From Tessaracoccus caeni (GTDB lineage Bacteria > Actinomycetota > Actinomycetes > Propionibacteriales > Propionibacteriaceae), in NCBI RefSeq assembly GCF_029211185.1, contig NZ_JARGDO010000011.1:79930-143929 (forward strand): a DNA stretch of 64,000 nucleotides, read 5' to 3'. Positions within the stretch are counted from its first letter, which is position 1. Each line of letters begins with the position of its first letter. A model generated the notes under the pieces. It saw nothing but the letters and a program-made list of their open reading frames with translations, was not told the DNA's origin and did not search any database. This document shows, piece after piece, positions 1 to 8,292 of this stretch. Both the position numbers and the translations under genes were made by a program.

Positions 1-162
1 CTGGCTCCGGCCGCCTACCTGTTGTTCCTGGTGGTGGCCACGCTGACCATGAGCGTGCCGTCGACGGCGGCCCGGTTGCGGCTGCCCGCGGTGCTCGCGG
101 TCATGCACGTATGCTGGGGCGCCGGCTTTCTCCGGGGAGTCTCCCAGGAGTCCCTCGCATAG
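1..162 (+). CDS. C-terminal end of a glycosyltransferase (partial)
   Basis: The frame is open from base 1 to a TAG at 160-162 and gives 53 residues. They form a hydrophobic helix (residues about 4-18) and an ending of the type MHVCWGAGFLRG, which resembles the C-terminal membrane segment of ExoA-like family 2 glycosyltransferases that use undecaprenyl-linked or nucleotide-sugar substrates at the membrane. The catalytic part lies outside the window. The neighbouring GDP-mannose and glycosyltransferase genes make an envelope-polysaccharide role plausible. The family call is tentative because so little is visible. Confidence 0.5.
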   Translation: MAPAAYLLFLVVATLTMSVPSTAARLRLPAVLAVMHVCWGAGFLRGVSQESLA

Positions 163-204
163 CGCGCTGCCCACCCAATTGATACCGAAACGAAACGAGG
201 AACC

Positions 205-1227
205 ATGACTCAGGCCACCTTCCGTACTGTCCTGCGCGGCTACGAGCCGGCCCAGGTTGATGCGGAGATCTCTGCCTTGGCGAAGGCGCTGGAGGGGGCA
301 CGCACGGAGGTGGGGCGGCTCACCGCCCAGCTGAACGAGACCCGTCAGGGTCAGTCGGCACTGGAGCGCCGGGTGGTGGCCGCGGAAGCCAGGGTGGCCG
401 ACGCCGTCCGGGCGAGCGAGACCGTCGCGGTACCCACCTACGCCGGGCTGGGCGAGCGCATCGGCCGGATCCTCACCCTCGCCGATGAAGAGGCCGACGA
501 GCTTCGTCGTTCCGCCCATGAAGAGGCCCAGGCGCTCGTCGCGCTTGCCACCGACCGGGCGGATCAGACCGCCGCGCAGGCCAACCGATACGCGGTGGAG
601 ACCCGCACCGCCGTCGACGCGCAGGCCGAAGAGATTCTGACCTCCGCTCAGCGCCAGGCGCAGGAGACGGTCGAGCTGGCCGACCGCGAAGCGGCCGCGC
701 GCAGAGCTGAGGGCGAGGCCATCTATGAGGCGCAGCGCGCCGCTGCCGCCGAGGCCGCTGCTGATTTCGACCGCACCCTTGCCGAGCGTCGCGAGCGCGC
801 CGATGCTGAGTTCGCGCAGCAGCTGGGCGATCGCCAGGAGCAGTTGCGCGTCGCCGACGAGAACGTGCGGGCTGCGGAGAACGAGGCGTTGCGGATCGTC
901 GCCGACGCTCAGAGCCAGGCCGAAGCGGTGCGCGAGCAGGGATTCCGCGACGCCGAGCAGGTGGTGGCTGCGGCCCGCGAGGAGGCCGAGCGTGTTCGCC
1001 TGGAGGGCGAGCGCGAGCTCGCGGCGATCGTTGAGCGCCGCGACGCCATCACCGCACAACTGGCCAACGTGCGTCAGGTGCTGTCCACCATCGGCGGCGG
1101 ATCCCTCGGCGCGTTTGCGGACGAGGAGGAGTCGATCTCCGAGCAGGATGTCGTCGAGACGGCGGTTCAGCCCGTGGAGGCCGACGACATCGCCGAGACC
1201 AAGGTGATGGCCGCCGTCGAGAACTGA
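205..1227 (+). CDS. DivIVA-domain coiled-coil protein
   Basis: This 340-residue protein opens with a DivIVA-like segment (FRTVLRGYEPAQVDAEI, residues about 6-22), the pattern of the N-terminal membrane-curvature-binding module of DivIVA/Wag31/GpsB-type proteins. Nearly all the rest is an Ala/Glu/Arg-rich heptad pattern, so a long coiled coil from roughly residue 25 to 290, with an acidic tail. No membrane segment or enzyme motif is visible. Such proteins act as scaffolds at cell poles or septa in actinobacteria. The ATG at 205 follows GAGG at about 196. It is not classic Wag31, which is better conserved, so the exact role (polar scaffold or filament-forming protein) is inference. Confidence 0.75.
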   Translation: MTQATFRTVLRGYEPAQVDAEISALAKALEGARTEVGRLTAQLNETRQGQSALERRVVAAEARVADAVRASETVAVPTYAGLGERIGRILTLADEEADELRRSAHEEAQALVALATDRADQTAAQANRYAVETRTAVDAQAEEILTSAQRQAQETVELADREAAARRAEGEAIYEAQRAAAAEAAADFDRTLAERRERADAEFAQQLGDRQEQLRVADENVRAAENEALRIVADAQSQAEAVREQGFRDAEQVVAAAREEAERVRLEGERELAAIVERRDAITAQLANVRQVLSTIGGGSLGAFADEEESISEQDVVETAVQPVEADDIAETKVMAAVEN

Positions 1228-1232
1228 ATCTC

Positions 1233-1907
1233 CTAGCTCGTCGCCGCCCTGGCCCGCTCCTGTTCTGCGATGCGGGCCAGGGCGGCGTCGTCTCCACCCA
1301 CGACGACAACGCTGGATCCGAGGCTCGACACCGGCGCCACCAGGAGTTCCCGCACGCTCGCCCATCCGGGGGCCGGGTCGGCGAACAGCAGGCGCTCGTC
1401 GCGGCCGGGCGTGGTCGCCACGTCGGCATGGGTGACAGCGTCGTAGGCGGGGGAGGCCGGATCGGCGGCTGCGCTGTCGAACAGGTCGGGTTGGGAGAAC
1501 ACCTCGGCGTAGTCGATGCAGCCGGCGGGCGGCTGCGAGAACCCGGCCCCCAGGGGATGCAGCGAGCAGGCGACGGTGTCCGGGCCGCGGCGCTCGTCTG
1601 CGGGCCCGACGACGGCCAGGTCGGCGTCACCGGTCACTCCCACCGTGACGCCGCAGCCGCGTTGCCAGGCCGCGGCGATCCACACCAGCGTCACCCAGTG
1701 ACCGGGATCGGTCTCAGCCAGGCCCAGGTCGATCGTCGCCCCGGGCTCCAGGCCGAGGTCCTCGATCAGGTTGGCCGTCTTGCTCACCCAGTTGGCGAAG
1801 GTGATCGCCGACAGCTCGATCCGCGACCCGGCGGCCACGTCGTAGTGGGTGATCAGCGGGCCGGCGCCCTGGGCGCGCACCCGGGCCTGCAAAGCATCGG
1901 TGAACAT
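1233..1907 (-). CDS. TIGR03089 family protein (adenylate-forming-enzyme-like)
   Basis: A 224-residue protein that I recognise as the actinobacterial TIGR03089 family, a truncated relative of AMP-binding acyl/aryl-CoA synthetases. Visible features are the N-terminal THYDVAAGSRIELSA stretch and the TFANWVSKTANLIEDLGLEPGATI motif typical of the first part of ANL-superfamily enzymes. The later ATP-binding and C-terminal domains are absent, so catalysis is doubtful. The ATG at 1907 fits the family length; an in-frame extension upstream would run into the divergent manC gene. It is transcribed divergently from manC, a pairing seen in other actinobacteria. Function unknown. Confidence 0.75.
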   Translation of the reverse strand: MFTDALQARVRAQGAGPLITHYDVAAGSRIELSAITFANWVSKTANLIEDLGLEPGATIDLGLAETDPGHWVTLVWIAAAWQRGCGVTVGVTGDADLAVVGPADERRGPDTVACSLHPLGAGFSQPPAGCIDYAEVFSQPDLFDSAAADPASPAYDAVTHADVATTPGRDERLLFADPAPGWASVRELLVAPVSSLGSSVVVVGGDDAALARIAEQERARAATS

Positions 1908-1924
1908 GCTGTGCAGCGTAGCGG

Positions 1925-1930
1925 TAGGCT
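1925..1930 (+). promoter_or_regulatory. -10 box of a probable leaderless manC transcript
   Basis: TAGGCT ends 7 bases before the manC ATG at 1938, which would place the transcription start at the start codon. There is no Shine-Dalgarno sequence. The same box-to-start geometry recurs at several genes in this window. Confidence 0.5.
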
Positions 1931-1937
1931 CCGGGCC

Positions 1938-3017
1938 ATGCGTTACGTGGTGATCATGGCCGGGGGATCGGGCACGCGGTTGTGGCCGTTGTCGCGGAAG
2001 GGCAAGCCCAAGCAGCTGTTGGATCTCTTCGAGGGGCGTTCGCTGCTGCGCACCGCCTACGAGCGCGTCGCCGGGTTGGTCGACGCGGAGCGGGTGCTCG
2101 TCGTGTGCGGACGCGCCTATGCCGACGACGTCACCGAGCAACTGCCTGAGCTTCCGGCCGGCAATGTGCTGGGCGAGCCGGAGGGTCGTGACTCGCTGAA
2201 TGCCGTCGCCTGGTCGGTGGCGGAGGCCGCGCGTCGCGACCCCGAGGCCGTGGTGGCCGTGGTCACCGCGGATCAGGTGATCACGCCGATCGACGAGTTC
2301 CAGCACTCGCTGGACCGTGCCTTCGAGGTGGCCGAAGCGCGACCGGAGGCGCTGGTGACGCTGGGCGTCGTGCCCACCTCGCCGCACACCGGTTACGGCT
2401 ACCTGCAGCGCGGGGATGCGCTCGACGGCTTCCCCGACGTGTGCCGCGTCGTCGAGTTCAAGGAGAAGCCGGAGCGTGCCGTCGCGGAGGAGTACCTCGC
2501 CAGCGGCCGCTACTGGTGGAACGCCGGCATGTTCGTCTGGCGTGCCGAGACGCTGCTGCGCCAGCTGCGGTTGCTGCTACCGGAGGAGCACGACAAGATC
2601 GTGCGTCTCGTCGCCCACCCGGAGCTGCTGGACCAGATCTTCCCGACGTTGAAGAAGACCTCGATCGACTACGCGATCATGGAGCCGGTCTCCCAGGGCA
2701 AGGCGGAGGCTGCCGTCTACGCGGTGGGACTGCACGTCGACTGGCGCGACATCGGCGGCTTCGTCTCGCTCGCCGAGCTCTTCGCCACGGACGCCGCGGG
2801 CAACGCCGTTCAGGGCCGCACCGTGACGCTGGATGCGTCGGGCTGCGTGCTCGTCAACGCCTCCGGCCGCGACCACGTGATCGCGGCCTTGGGGCTGAAG
2901 GACACCCTCGTCGTCGCCACCCCCACCGCGACGCTGGCCTGCGCCTTGAGCGACGGCGAGCGCATCCGTGAGCTCGTCGAACGAGTGCGCGACGAGGCGG
3001 GCGTGGAGTTCTCCTGA
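1938..3017 (+). CDS. manC: mannose-1-phosphate guanylyltransferase
   Basis: Makes GDP-mannose from mannose-1-phosphate and GTP, the donor for mannosylated envelope glycans. The 359-residue protein starts with the nucleotidyltransferase signature MAGGSGTRLWPLSRKGKPKQ (residues about 7-26) and keeps the sugar-binding FKEKPE and YWWNAGMFVW motifs (about residues 175 and 196). The length fits the monofunctional enzyme without a fused isomerase domain. The ATG at 1938 is chosen because the signature begins at once and a -10 box sits 7 bases upstream; a longer in-frame reading has no support. ManB at 15309 supplies its substrate. The gene order around it resembles the mycobacterial manB-whiB2 region. 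Confidence 0.93.
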   Translation: MRYVVIMAGGSGTRLWPLSRKGKPKQLLDLFEGRSLLRTAYERVAGLVDAERVLVVCGRAYADDVTEQLPELPAGNVLGEPEGRDSLNAVAWSVAEAARRDPEAVVAVVTADQVITPIDEFQHSLDRAFEVAEARPEALVTLGVVPTSPHTGYGYLQRGDALDGFPDVCRVVEFKEKPERAVAEEYLASGRYWWNAGMFVWRAETLLRQLRLLLPEEHDKIVRLVAHPELLDQIFPTLKKTSIDYAIMEPVSQGKAEAAVYAVGLHVDWRDIGGFVSLAELFATDAAGNAVQGRTVTLDASGCVLVNASGRDHVIAALGLKDTLVVATPTATLACALSDGERIRELVERVRDEAGVEFS

Positions 3018-3048
3018 GACATCGCTGAGATTCGCTCTCATGGAACGG

Positions 3049-3079
3049 GTGACAGAGGCCCGTCTCGGGTGTCTATAAT
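3049..3079 (+). promoter_or_regulatory. sigma70-type promoter of whiB
   Basis: A perfect TATAAT -10 hexamer at 3074-3079 follows GTGACA at 3049-3054 with a 19-base spacer. It is the best consensus -10 I noticed in this window and lies about 45 bases before the whiB start, leaving a short leader with a GGGAAGGGGG purine run as ribosome-binding site. Confidence 0.6.
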
Positions 3080-3124
3080 TACGTCGTTGCAATTCGCGGG
3101 GGTAAGCGAGGGAAGGGGGCGATC

Positions 3125-3385
3125 ATGCCCGAGATGTTGTTGGACATCTTCGATGAGCTGGACGGCGCCTTCGCATGGCAGGCCGAGGCCCTCTGTGCCC
3201 AGACCGATCCCGAGGCGTTCTTCCCTGAAAAGGGCGGATCCACGCGTGAGGCCAAGCAGGTGTGCCAGAGCTGCACCGTGCGCGCCGAGTGCCTTGAGTA
3301 CGCCCTCGCCCACGACGAGCGGTTCGGCATCTGGGGCGGTCTCTCCGAGCGCGAACGCCGTCGCCTGAGGCACGCCGCCAGCTGA
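3125..3385 (+). CDS. whiB: WhiB-family [4Fe-4S] regulator (WhiB/WhmD type)
   Basis: An 86-residue iron-sulfur transcription factor. The four cluster cysteines are C24, C47, C50 and C56, followed by the family turn GIWGG (68-72) and the basic DNA-binding tail SERERRRLRH. The block CAQTDPEAFFPEKGGSTREAK and the short length match the WhiB/WhmD (WhiB2) subgroup, which with WhiA controls septation genes in Streptomyces and mycobacteria. It sits between manC and a large glycosyltransferase, close to the position of whiB2 in Mycobacterium. A strong TATAAT promoter precedes it. The subgroup call rests on length and motif, so it is likely rather than proven. Confidence 0.93.
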   Translation: MPEMLLDIFDELDGAFAWQAEALCAQTDPEAFFPEKGGSTREAKQVCQSCTVRAECLEYALAHDERFGIWGGLSERERRRLRHAAS

Positions 3386-3421
3386 GCTAGGCTCGACTCC
3401 CGTGATCATTGGGAGGATGTC

Positions 3422-6400
3422 GTGAGCGAAGAGCAACCGGGCGACCGGCTGACCGACTTGTGGGCATGGGCCGACGAGGACGACGACGCTCTCGACCCCG
3501 ATCCCATCCTTCCTTCCGTCGTCACGGCCGTCATGGTGGTGCGCGACGCTGCCGACTGGTTGCCGGAGCAACTGGTCGCGCTCGGTCAGCTCGAATCCAG
3601 GCCCGGTCGGGTGATCGCGGTCGACAACGGGTCGACGGACGAGTCGCCCCGGTTGCTGGCCGAGGCCGTCGAGGACGGCATCCTCGACGAGGTCATCCGC
3701 GGCAATCACAGCTGGAGCTTCGGGCGCGCCGTCGCCGAAGCAGTGGGGGAGCAGGCCCCCGAGTGGCTTTGGCTGCTCCACGACGACTCCGCTCCGCGCC
3801 CGCACGCCCTGACCAGGCTGCTCAAGGCGGCCCCCACGGCCGACCTGATCTTCCCCAAGCTGCTCCAGCCGCCCCGTCGCAACTATCCGGACACGCTGGC
3901 CGAGGTGGGCCAGTCCATCACCATGGGCGGTCACCGGGTGCTGACCGTCGAAGAGGGCGACATCGACCAGCATCAGGTGGATCCCGCTGCCGTGCTCGGT
4001 GGCTCCACCGCCGGTCTGCTGATCCGAGGAACCGCCTGGACCGAACTCGGCGGACTGGCGCCCGAGGTGGCCCGGCACCGGGACGGCGTCGACCTGGGCT
4101 GGCGGGCCAACGCCGCCGGCTGGCGAGTGGTCACGGCGCCGGAGGTCTCGCTGGTGCACCGCGCATCGGGGCGCATCGGAGAGCGTGAGACCGGCCGTCA
4201 TCCGCACGAGGACGATCGCCTGGCCGCGCTGACGGTGGTGAGCGCGCGCGGAGCCAACCGCTTCTACCTGGTCCTGATCAGCTGGATCCGTGCGCTGGGT
4301 TTCCTCCTCGCCAAGTCGCCCGGCCATGCCACGGCCGAACTGCGGGCGCTTCGGCGCTGGCGTCGCTCGTCGGATCAGGTCGAGGCGCTCGCCGCGCGTC
4401 TGCCTGCCGTCGAGGACGAAGAGATCGCCGACCTGCTGCCCAACCATTTCTGGCCGTTGCGCAACGCGGTGGACCGGATGGGCACCTCCCTCTCGGAGCG
4501 GTACCGCACCCTGACCAGCCAGGAGGTGGACACCTCCATCGACGAGCTGACCAGCGACGACTACGTGCCGCCGCGACCTCCCCGTCGCCTGATCAACCCG
4601 CTCACCCTGCTCACGCTCGGGCTCCTGATCACCGGCGTGATCGCCGGATGGTCGCTCGTGGGGCGGGGCACCGTCGCGGGCGGTGGACTGCTGCCGGCGC
4701 CGGCGAGCCTCGCGGAGGCCTGGCGGGCATTCGTCGAACCCATCGCGGCCGGCGGCAATGCACCTTGGCTGGGCTTCGCCGCCATCGGTTCGCTGCTCTC
4801 CTTCGGCCAGGCCAATGCCTTCGTGATCACCATGCTGATGATCGCCCCGCTGCTCGCCGGTCTGTCGGCCTTCACCGCGTTGCGTGCCTTCGACGTGCGT
4901 CCGCCGCTCGCTGGTGCGGCGGCAGGCGCCTGGGCGGCGGCCGTGATCGTGCTGGGCCTGGTGACCGCCGGCGACCTCACCGGCATGGTGCTCGCCGTCG
5001 CCGGACCCCGGCTTGTGGTGTCGTTGTATCGCGTTGCCAGCAATGACGCGGGCGGGGCCGAGCGGCTTCGTCGGCCCGCGTCCGCCGCGTTGTGGCTGGT
5101 CGTCATTGCGTCGGCTTGGCCGGCGGCCCTGGTGCTGGTCACCGTGCTGGCGATCGGGGCGGCCGTGAGTCGTCGCGTCACCTGGTCCGACGCGCTGGTG
5201 ACCGTGCTTCCCGTGTGGCTGTTCCTCGGTCCCTGGCTACCCACCCTCGTCAGCTATCCCGGCCGCCTCCTGACCGGCGTCGATCCGATGGCCTGGCCTG
5301 ATTTCCCGCCCTCGTCCTACGGCGTGCTCGCCGGGCGACTGATCCCGTCGGGGCTGCCGGTGTGGCTGAACCTGGCCTTCTTCGTCGTGCTCGGCATCGT
5401 CGCGGCGGTCGGGCTGGTGCGCATCCGGCGAGCCGCCGTGCGGTGGGCCGCGCTCGCCGCGATCGGTGTGCCCATGCTGCTCGGTGTGGCCGCCTCGCGC
5501 ATCGCGCTGCCCGTGATGGGGGGCGAGGCCCGGGCCTCTTTGACCGCGTGGGCGCTGCTGGTGGTCGCCGGTGCGTTGGCGCCGGTCGTCTTGTCGTCCA
5601 GGTCGTCTGATGGGAACCATGGCGGTCGACGACGCTCGACGTCTGCGATCGCACTGGGACTCGCCTCCGCCCTGGTCGCGGTGACCTGGGCGGTGGTGGG
5701 CTTCAACGGCGCGGTCCAGCTGACCCGGCCCGTGCTTCCGGGCTACGTGCGCGACGTGATCTCGTCGCCGCGTGATACCCGCGCCCTGCTCATCCAGCGG
5801 CACAGCGACACCCAGCTGAGCTGGAACGTCGTCGACGCACACCAGCCGCAATGGGGAACCGGAGAACGCAACCCGGCGGGAGCCGACGAGGCTGACTACG
5901 CGACGCTCGTGCAGGCCTTCTCCGGCGCGACGGTGCCGGAGGATCTCGCCGAGCAGCTCACCGCGCTCGGCATCTCGCACGTCTGGATGAGCGGCTTTCC
6001 CGCCGACCAGCTGGCCGGCGTCAGCAATGCCGCGGGCCTGAGCAGCGCCGCCGCCGACGACGACTCGACGGTGTGGACCGTCGTCGGCATGGTGAGCCGT
6101 GCTGAGGTCGTCGACGGGGAGAGCCGCGAGCCGGTCGTCACCGGCACGATCCCGAAGGGATCCGCGTCACGGACGCTGGAGCTCGCCGAGTCCGCGGGCT
6201 CCATCTGGCATGCTCAGGTCGCCGGCGAGGAGCTGCCCCGCATCGACAGGGGCGAGGACGGATCCCTCGCCTTCGACCTGGGGGAGCGCTCCGGTGAACT
6301 CACCTACGGCGCTCCGGCGGCCTGGTGGGCGGTGGCCTGGCACGGCGTGGTGCTGCTCGGACTGCTGATCCTGTTGGCCCCGACCATCGGCTCCGCGCAG

Positions 6401-6427
6401 GGTGCGCGCCGCGGACAGGAGGACTGA
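3422..6427 (+). CDS. large membrane glycosyltransferase, family 2 (GT2)
   Basis: A 1001-residue protein. The N-terminal third (about 35-300) is a GT-A fold: VTAVMVVRDAADWLPEQL, then AVDNGSTDES as nucleotide-binding region and WLLHDDSAPRP as the DxD-type metal site. A hydrophobic stretch near residue 285 and then many transmembrane segments (about 390-700) follow, and then a large extracytoplasmic domain and a final helix near residues 970-990. This layout is typical of actinobacterial GTs next to whiB and DUF5719, which add sugars to envelope polymers from lipid-linked or nucleotide donors. GTG at 3422 is preceded by GGGAGG five bases upstream. DUF5719 follows after 3 bases, so they are probably co-transcribed. 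Confidence 0.88.
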   Translation: MSEEQPGDRLTDLWAWADEDDDALDPDPILPSVVTAVMVVRDAADWLPEQLVALGQLESRPGRVIAVDNGSTDESPRLLAEAVEDGILDEVIRGNHSWSFGRAVAEAVGEQAPEWLWLLHDDSAPRPHALTRLLKAAPTADLIFPKLLQPPRRNYPDTLAEVGQSITMGGHRVLTVEEGDIDQHQVDPAAVLGGSTAGLLIRGTAWTELGGLAPEVARHRDGVDLGWRANAAGWRVVTAPEVSLVHRASGRIGERETGRHPHEDDRLAALTVVSARGANRFYLVLISWIRALGFLLAKSPGHATAELRALRRWRRSSDQVEALAARLPAVEDEEIADLLPNHFWPLRNAVDRMGTSLSERYRTLTSQEVDTSIDELTSDDYVPPRPPRRLINPLTLLTLGLLITGVIAGWSLVGRGTVAGGGLLPAPASLAEAWRAFVEPIAAGGNAPWLGFAAIGSLLSFGQANAFVITMLMIAPLLAGLSAFTALRAFDVRPPLAGAAAGAWAAAVIVLGLVTAGDLTGMVLAVAGPRLVVSLYRVASNDAGGAERLRRPASAALWLVVIASAWPAALVLVTVLAIGAAVSRRVTWSDALVTVLPVWLFLGPWLPTLVSYPGRLLTGVDPMAWPDFPPSSYGVLAGRLIPSGLPVWLNLAFFVVLGIVAAVGLVRIRRAAVRWAALAAIGVPMLLGVAASRIALPVMGGEARASLTAWALLVVAGALAPVVLSSRSSDGNHGGRRRSTSAIALGLASALVAVTWAVVGFNGAVQLTRPVLPGYVRDVISSPRDTRALLIQRHSDTQLSWNVVDAHQPQWGTGERNPAGADEADYATLVQAFSGATVPEDLAEQLTALGISHVWMSGFPADQLAGVSNAAGLSSAAADDDSTVWTVVGMVSRAEVVDGESREPVVTGTIPKGSASRTLELAESAGSIWHAQVAGEELPRIDRGEDGSLAFDLGERSGELTYGAPAAWWAVAWHGVVLLGLLILLAPTIGSAQGARRGQED

Positions 6428-6430
6428 GAC

Positions 6431-7663
6431 ATGCTGCGCAGGATCCTGGAAGTCGCCGGCGGGCTGGTGGGCATCGTCGCGATCACGGTGGCCGCCACGC
6501 AACTCGAGCCCATGCCGCTGCCTCGCCTGACCGACGTCGAACCGCCGCGCGAACAGCGCCTGGTGTGTATGCCACCGGCCTCCGGCACGCTGTACGCCCA
6601 GGCGGAAGAACGCCTGACTCTCGCGACGATGGACGGCGAGGCGGCGGAGCGCGAGGCCACCACCGTCGAGGACGTGGGGTCGCAGCCCTTCACCCTGCGC
6701 GGCGTCCAGCCGGCAGGAGGAGTGCGCGTCGACGACGCGTTCGTCGGCTGCCAGCTGCCGGCGGCGTCGGGCATCCTGCAGGTGGCGGACGCCAGCGTCT
6801 CCGAGCTGTTGATCATCAATCCCGATGCCACCGATGCTGCCGTCGACCTCAGCCTGTACGGCCCGGACGGCGAGGTACTCGCCTTGGGCTCCCGCGGCAT
6901 CGTCGTCAGCCCTCAGCGCAGTCGCACCATCGCCCTCTCTGTGCTCGCCGGCCAGGAGGGCCCGATCGGCGTCGGGTTCAGCACCTCTCGAGGGCGGGTC
7001 GCCGTCGTCGCCGTGACCGAGGACGGCGCGGCGACCACGCCGACGTCGGCGGCGGATCGCCATCTGATTCCGGGCATCGCCAAGAACGTGCCTGCCCAGC
7101 TGATCCTGAGCAACCCCGGCACCGAGCGCGCCACCGCCGAGGTCTACGTGCTGGGAGCCAATGCGCGGTTCCAGCCTTCGGGAGGCGCGGGCCTGTCGAT
7201 TCCCGCCGGGGCGAGTCACGCGGTGGATCTGACCCTGGGCCTTGCCGGCGAGCTGGGCGCGATCGAGGTGCTCTCCGACCGGGAGATCGGCGCCACCGTG
7301 ATCGGCGGGACGTCCGGGGCGATGAACCCGGCACGGCCCGGCCAGCGACTGCGGGCCTTCGGCCCAGGGGGCGGTGCCCTCCAGCTGAGCAATCCCTCCG
7401 AGGAGTCGGTGAGTCTGGTGGTCTCGGTCGCCACCGACGGCGGCGCGGCCGCTGACACCACGGTGGTGGTGCCCGCCGGAACCACCGTCGCCGCCACGCT
7501 TCCCGATAGCGGCGAGAGCCTGGTGACGGTTGCGTCGCCGGCGCCCGTCTTGGGTGCCCTGGTCTACCCGTCGAACGGCACCGTCGCGGTCATCCCTCTG
7601 AACGCCGACCTCTCTGAGGATGCCGAGCCCATCCGGGCGGAGCTGGCCCCGACTCTGCGCTAG
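6431..7663 (+). CDS. DUF5719 family secreted/anchored protein
   Basis: This 410-residue protein has one N-terminal hydrophobic segment (about residues 8-24), a signal anchor or uncleaved signal, then an extracellular beta-rich part with repeated motifs of the type LLIINPDATDAAVDLSLYGPDG, LILSNPGTERATAEVYVLGA and LQLSNPSEESVSLVVSV at roughly 90-residue intervals, suggesting tandem Ig-like modules. It matches the actinobacterial DUF5719 family, which is normally encoded just after the giant GT2 gene as here. The function is unknown; an accessory role to the glycosyltransferase is inferred from conserved linkage. Its stop overlaps that of the convergent response regulator (CTAG at 7660-7663). 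Confidence 0.82.
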   Translation: MLRRILEVAGGLVGIVAITVAATQLEPMPLPRLTDVEPPREQRLVCMPPASGTLYAQAEERLTLATMDGEAAEREATTVEDVGSQPFTLRGVQPAGGVRVDDAFVGCQLPAASGILQVADASVSELLIINPDATDAAVDLSLYGPDGEVLALGSRGIVVSPQRSRTIALSVLAGQEGPIGVGFSTSRGRVAVVAVTEDGAATTPTSAADRHLIPGIAKNVPAQLILSNPGTERATAEVYVLGANARFQPSGGAGLSIPAGASHAVDLTLGLAGELGAIEVLSDREIGATVIGGTSGAMNPARPGQRLRAFGPGGGALQLSNPSEESVSLVVSVATDGGAAADTTVVVPAGTTVAATLPDSGESLVTVASPAPVLGALVYPSNGTVAVIPLNADLSEDAEPIRAELAPTLR

Positions 7664-8292
7664 CGCTCTCCCACCTCGTAGAGCCACGCCGACAACCCCC
7701 GCTGGTTCTGGACGCCCGCTCGTCGGAACATCTTTCCGAGCCGCTTGTGGGTGGCGGAGACGCTGATGTGCGTCGTCTCTGCCATCTCTGCGATGCTGCG
7801 GCTGCGCAGCACGAGTTCAAGGAGTTGGCGGTCGGTGTCATCCTTGGCGACACGGTTCGCGCGCGCCGGATCGACGATCGCGAGCCGGTCGAGGTGACGT
7901 GCGAGGGCAGCGGTGACCACGTCGTTGCCTACCTGATAGCCGGCGTGCACCGCCTTTACCGCAGCCGTGACGTTGAGCAGGAAGGCGCCTTTGTGGACGA
8001 AGCCGCCGATACCGACCTCCAGGGCATTGAGCACTTCGCCCACGTCGAAGGAGGTCATGATAAGAGCCTTGGCGGAGTTTCCCGACGCCTTCAACTCGGT
8101 GGCAACCTGTATCCCGGACATGCCGGGTAACCGGACATCCATCAGCCACACATCGACGGGAGTGGTGACGGCCAGCGCGTCCTCTCCCGTCTCGACGACG
8201 GCCACCAGCTCGAGATCGGGATCAGCACGTAAGAGGGTCTCCAAGCCGTGCAGAATGGTGCGGTCATCGTCGCAGATGGCTACCCGGATCAT
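7660..8292 (-). CDS. NarL/FixJ-type response regulator
   Basis: A 210-residue two-component regulator. The receiver domain (about 1-120) has the acidic pair in ICDDD, the phospho-acceptor Asp in VWLMDVRLPGMSG, the conserved Thr/Ser in LIMTSFD and Lys in FVHKGA. The C-terminal part (about 145-205) is a LuxR/NarL helix-turn-helix with SIAEMAETTHISVSATHKRLGKMF. The ATG at 8292 overlaps the kinase stop by 4 bases (ATGA), so the two are translationally coupled. The next genes across the kinase are a peptide and an exporter operon flanked by repeated GGCAGYTGAC sites, its most likely targets (inference). Confidence 0.92.
   Translation of the reverse strand: MIRVAICDDDRTILHGLETLLRADPDLELVAVVETGEDALAVTTPVDVWLMDVRLPGMSGIQVATELKASGNSAKALIMTSFDVGEVLNALEVGIGGFVHKGAFLLNVTAAVKAVHAGYQVGNDVVTAALARHLDRLAIVDPARANRVAKDDTDRQLLELVLRSRSIAEMAETTHISVSATHKRLGKMFRRAGVQNQRGLSAWLYEVGER

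Noticed and set aside
1233..2387. A longer minus-strand frame starting at 2387 for the TIGR03089 gene
   Set aside because: The added 160 residues are the antisense of manC and have no family similarity; the family length fits the start at 1907.
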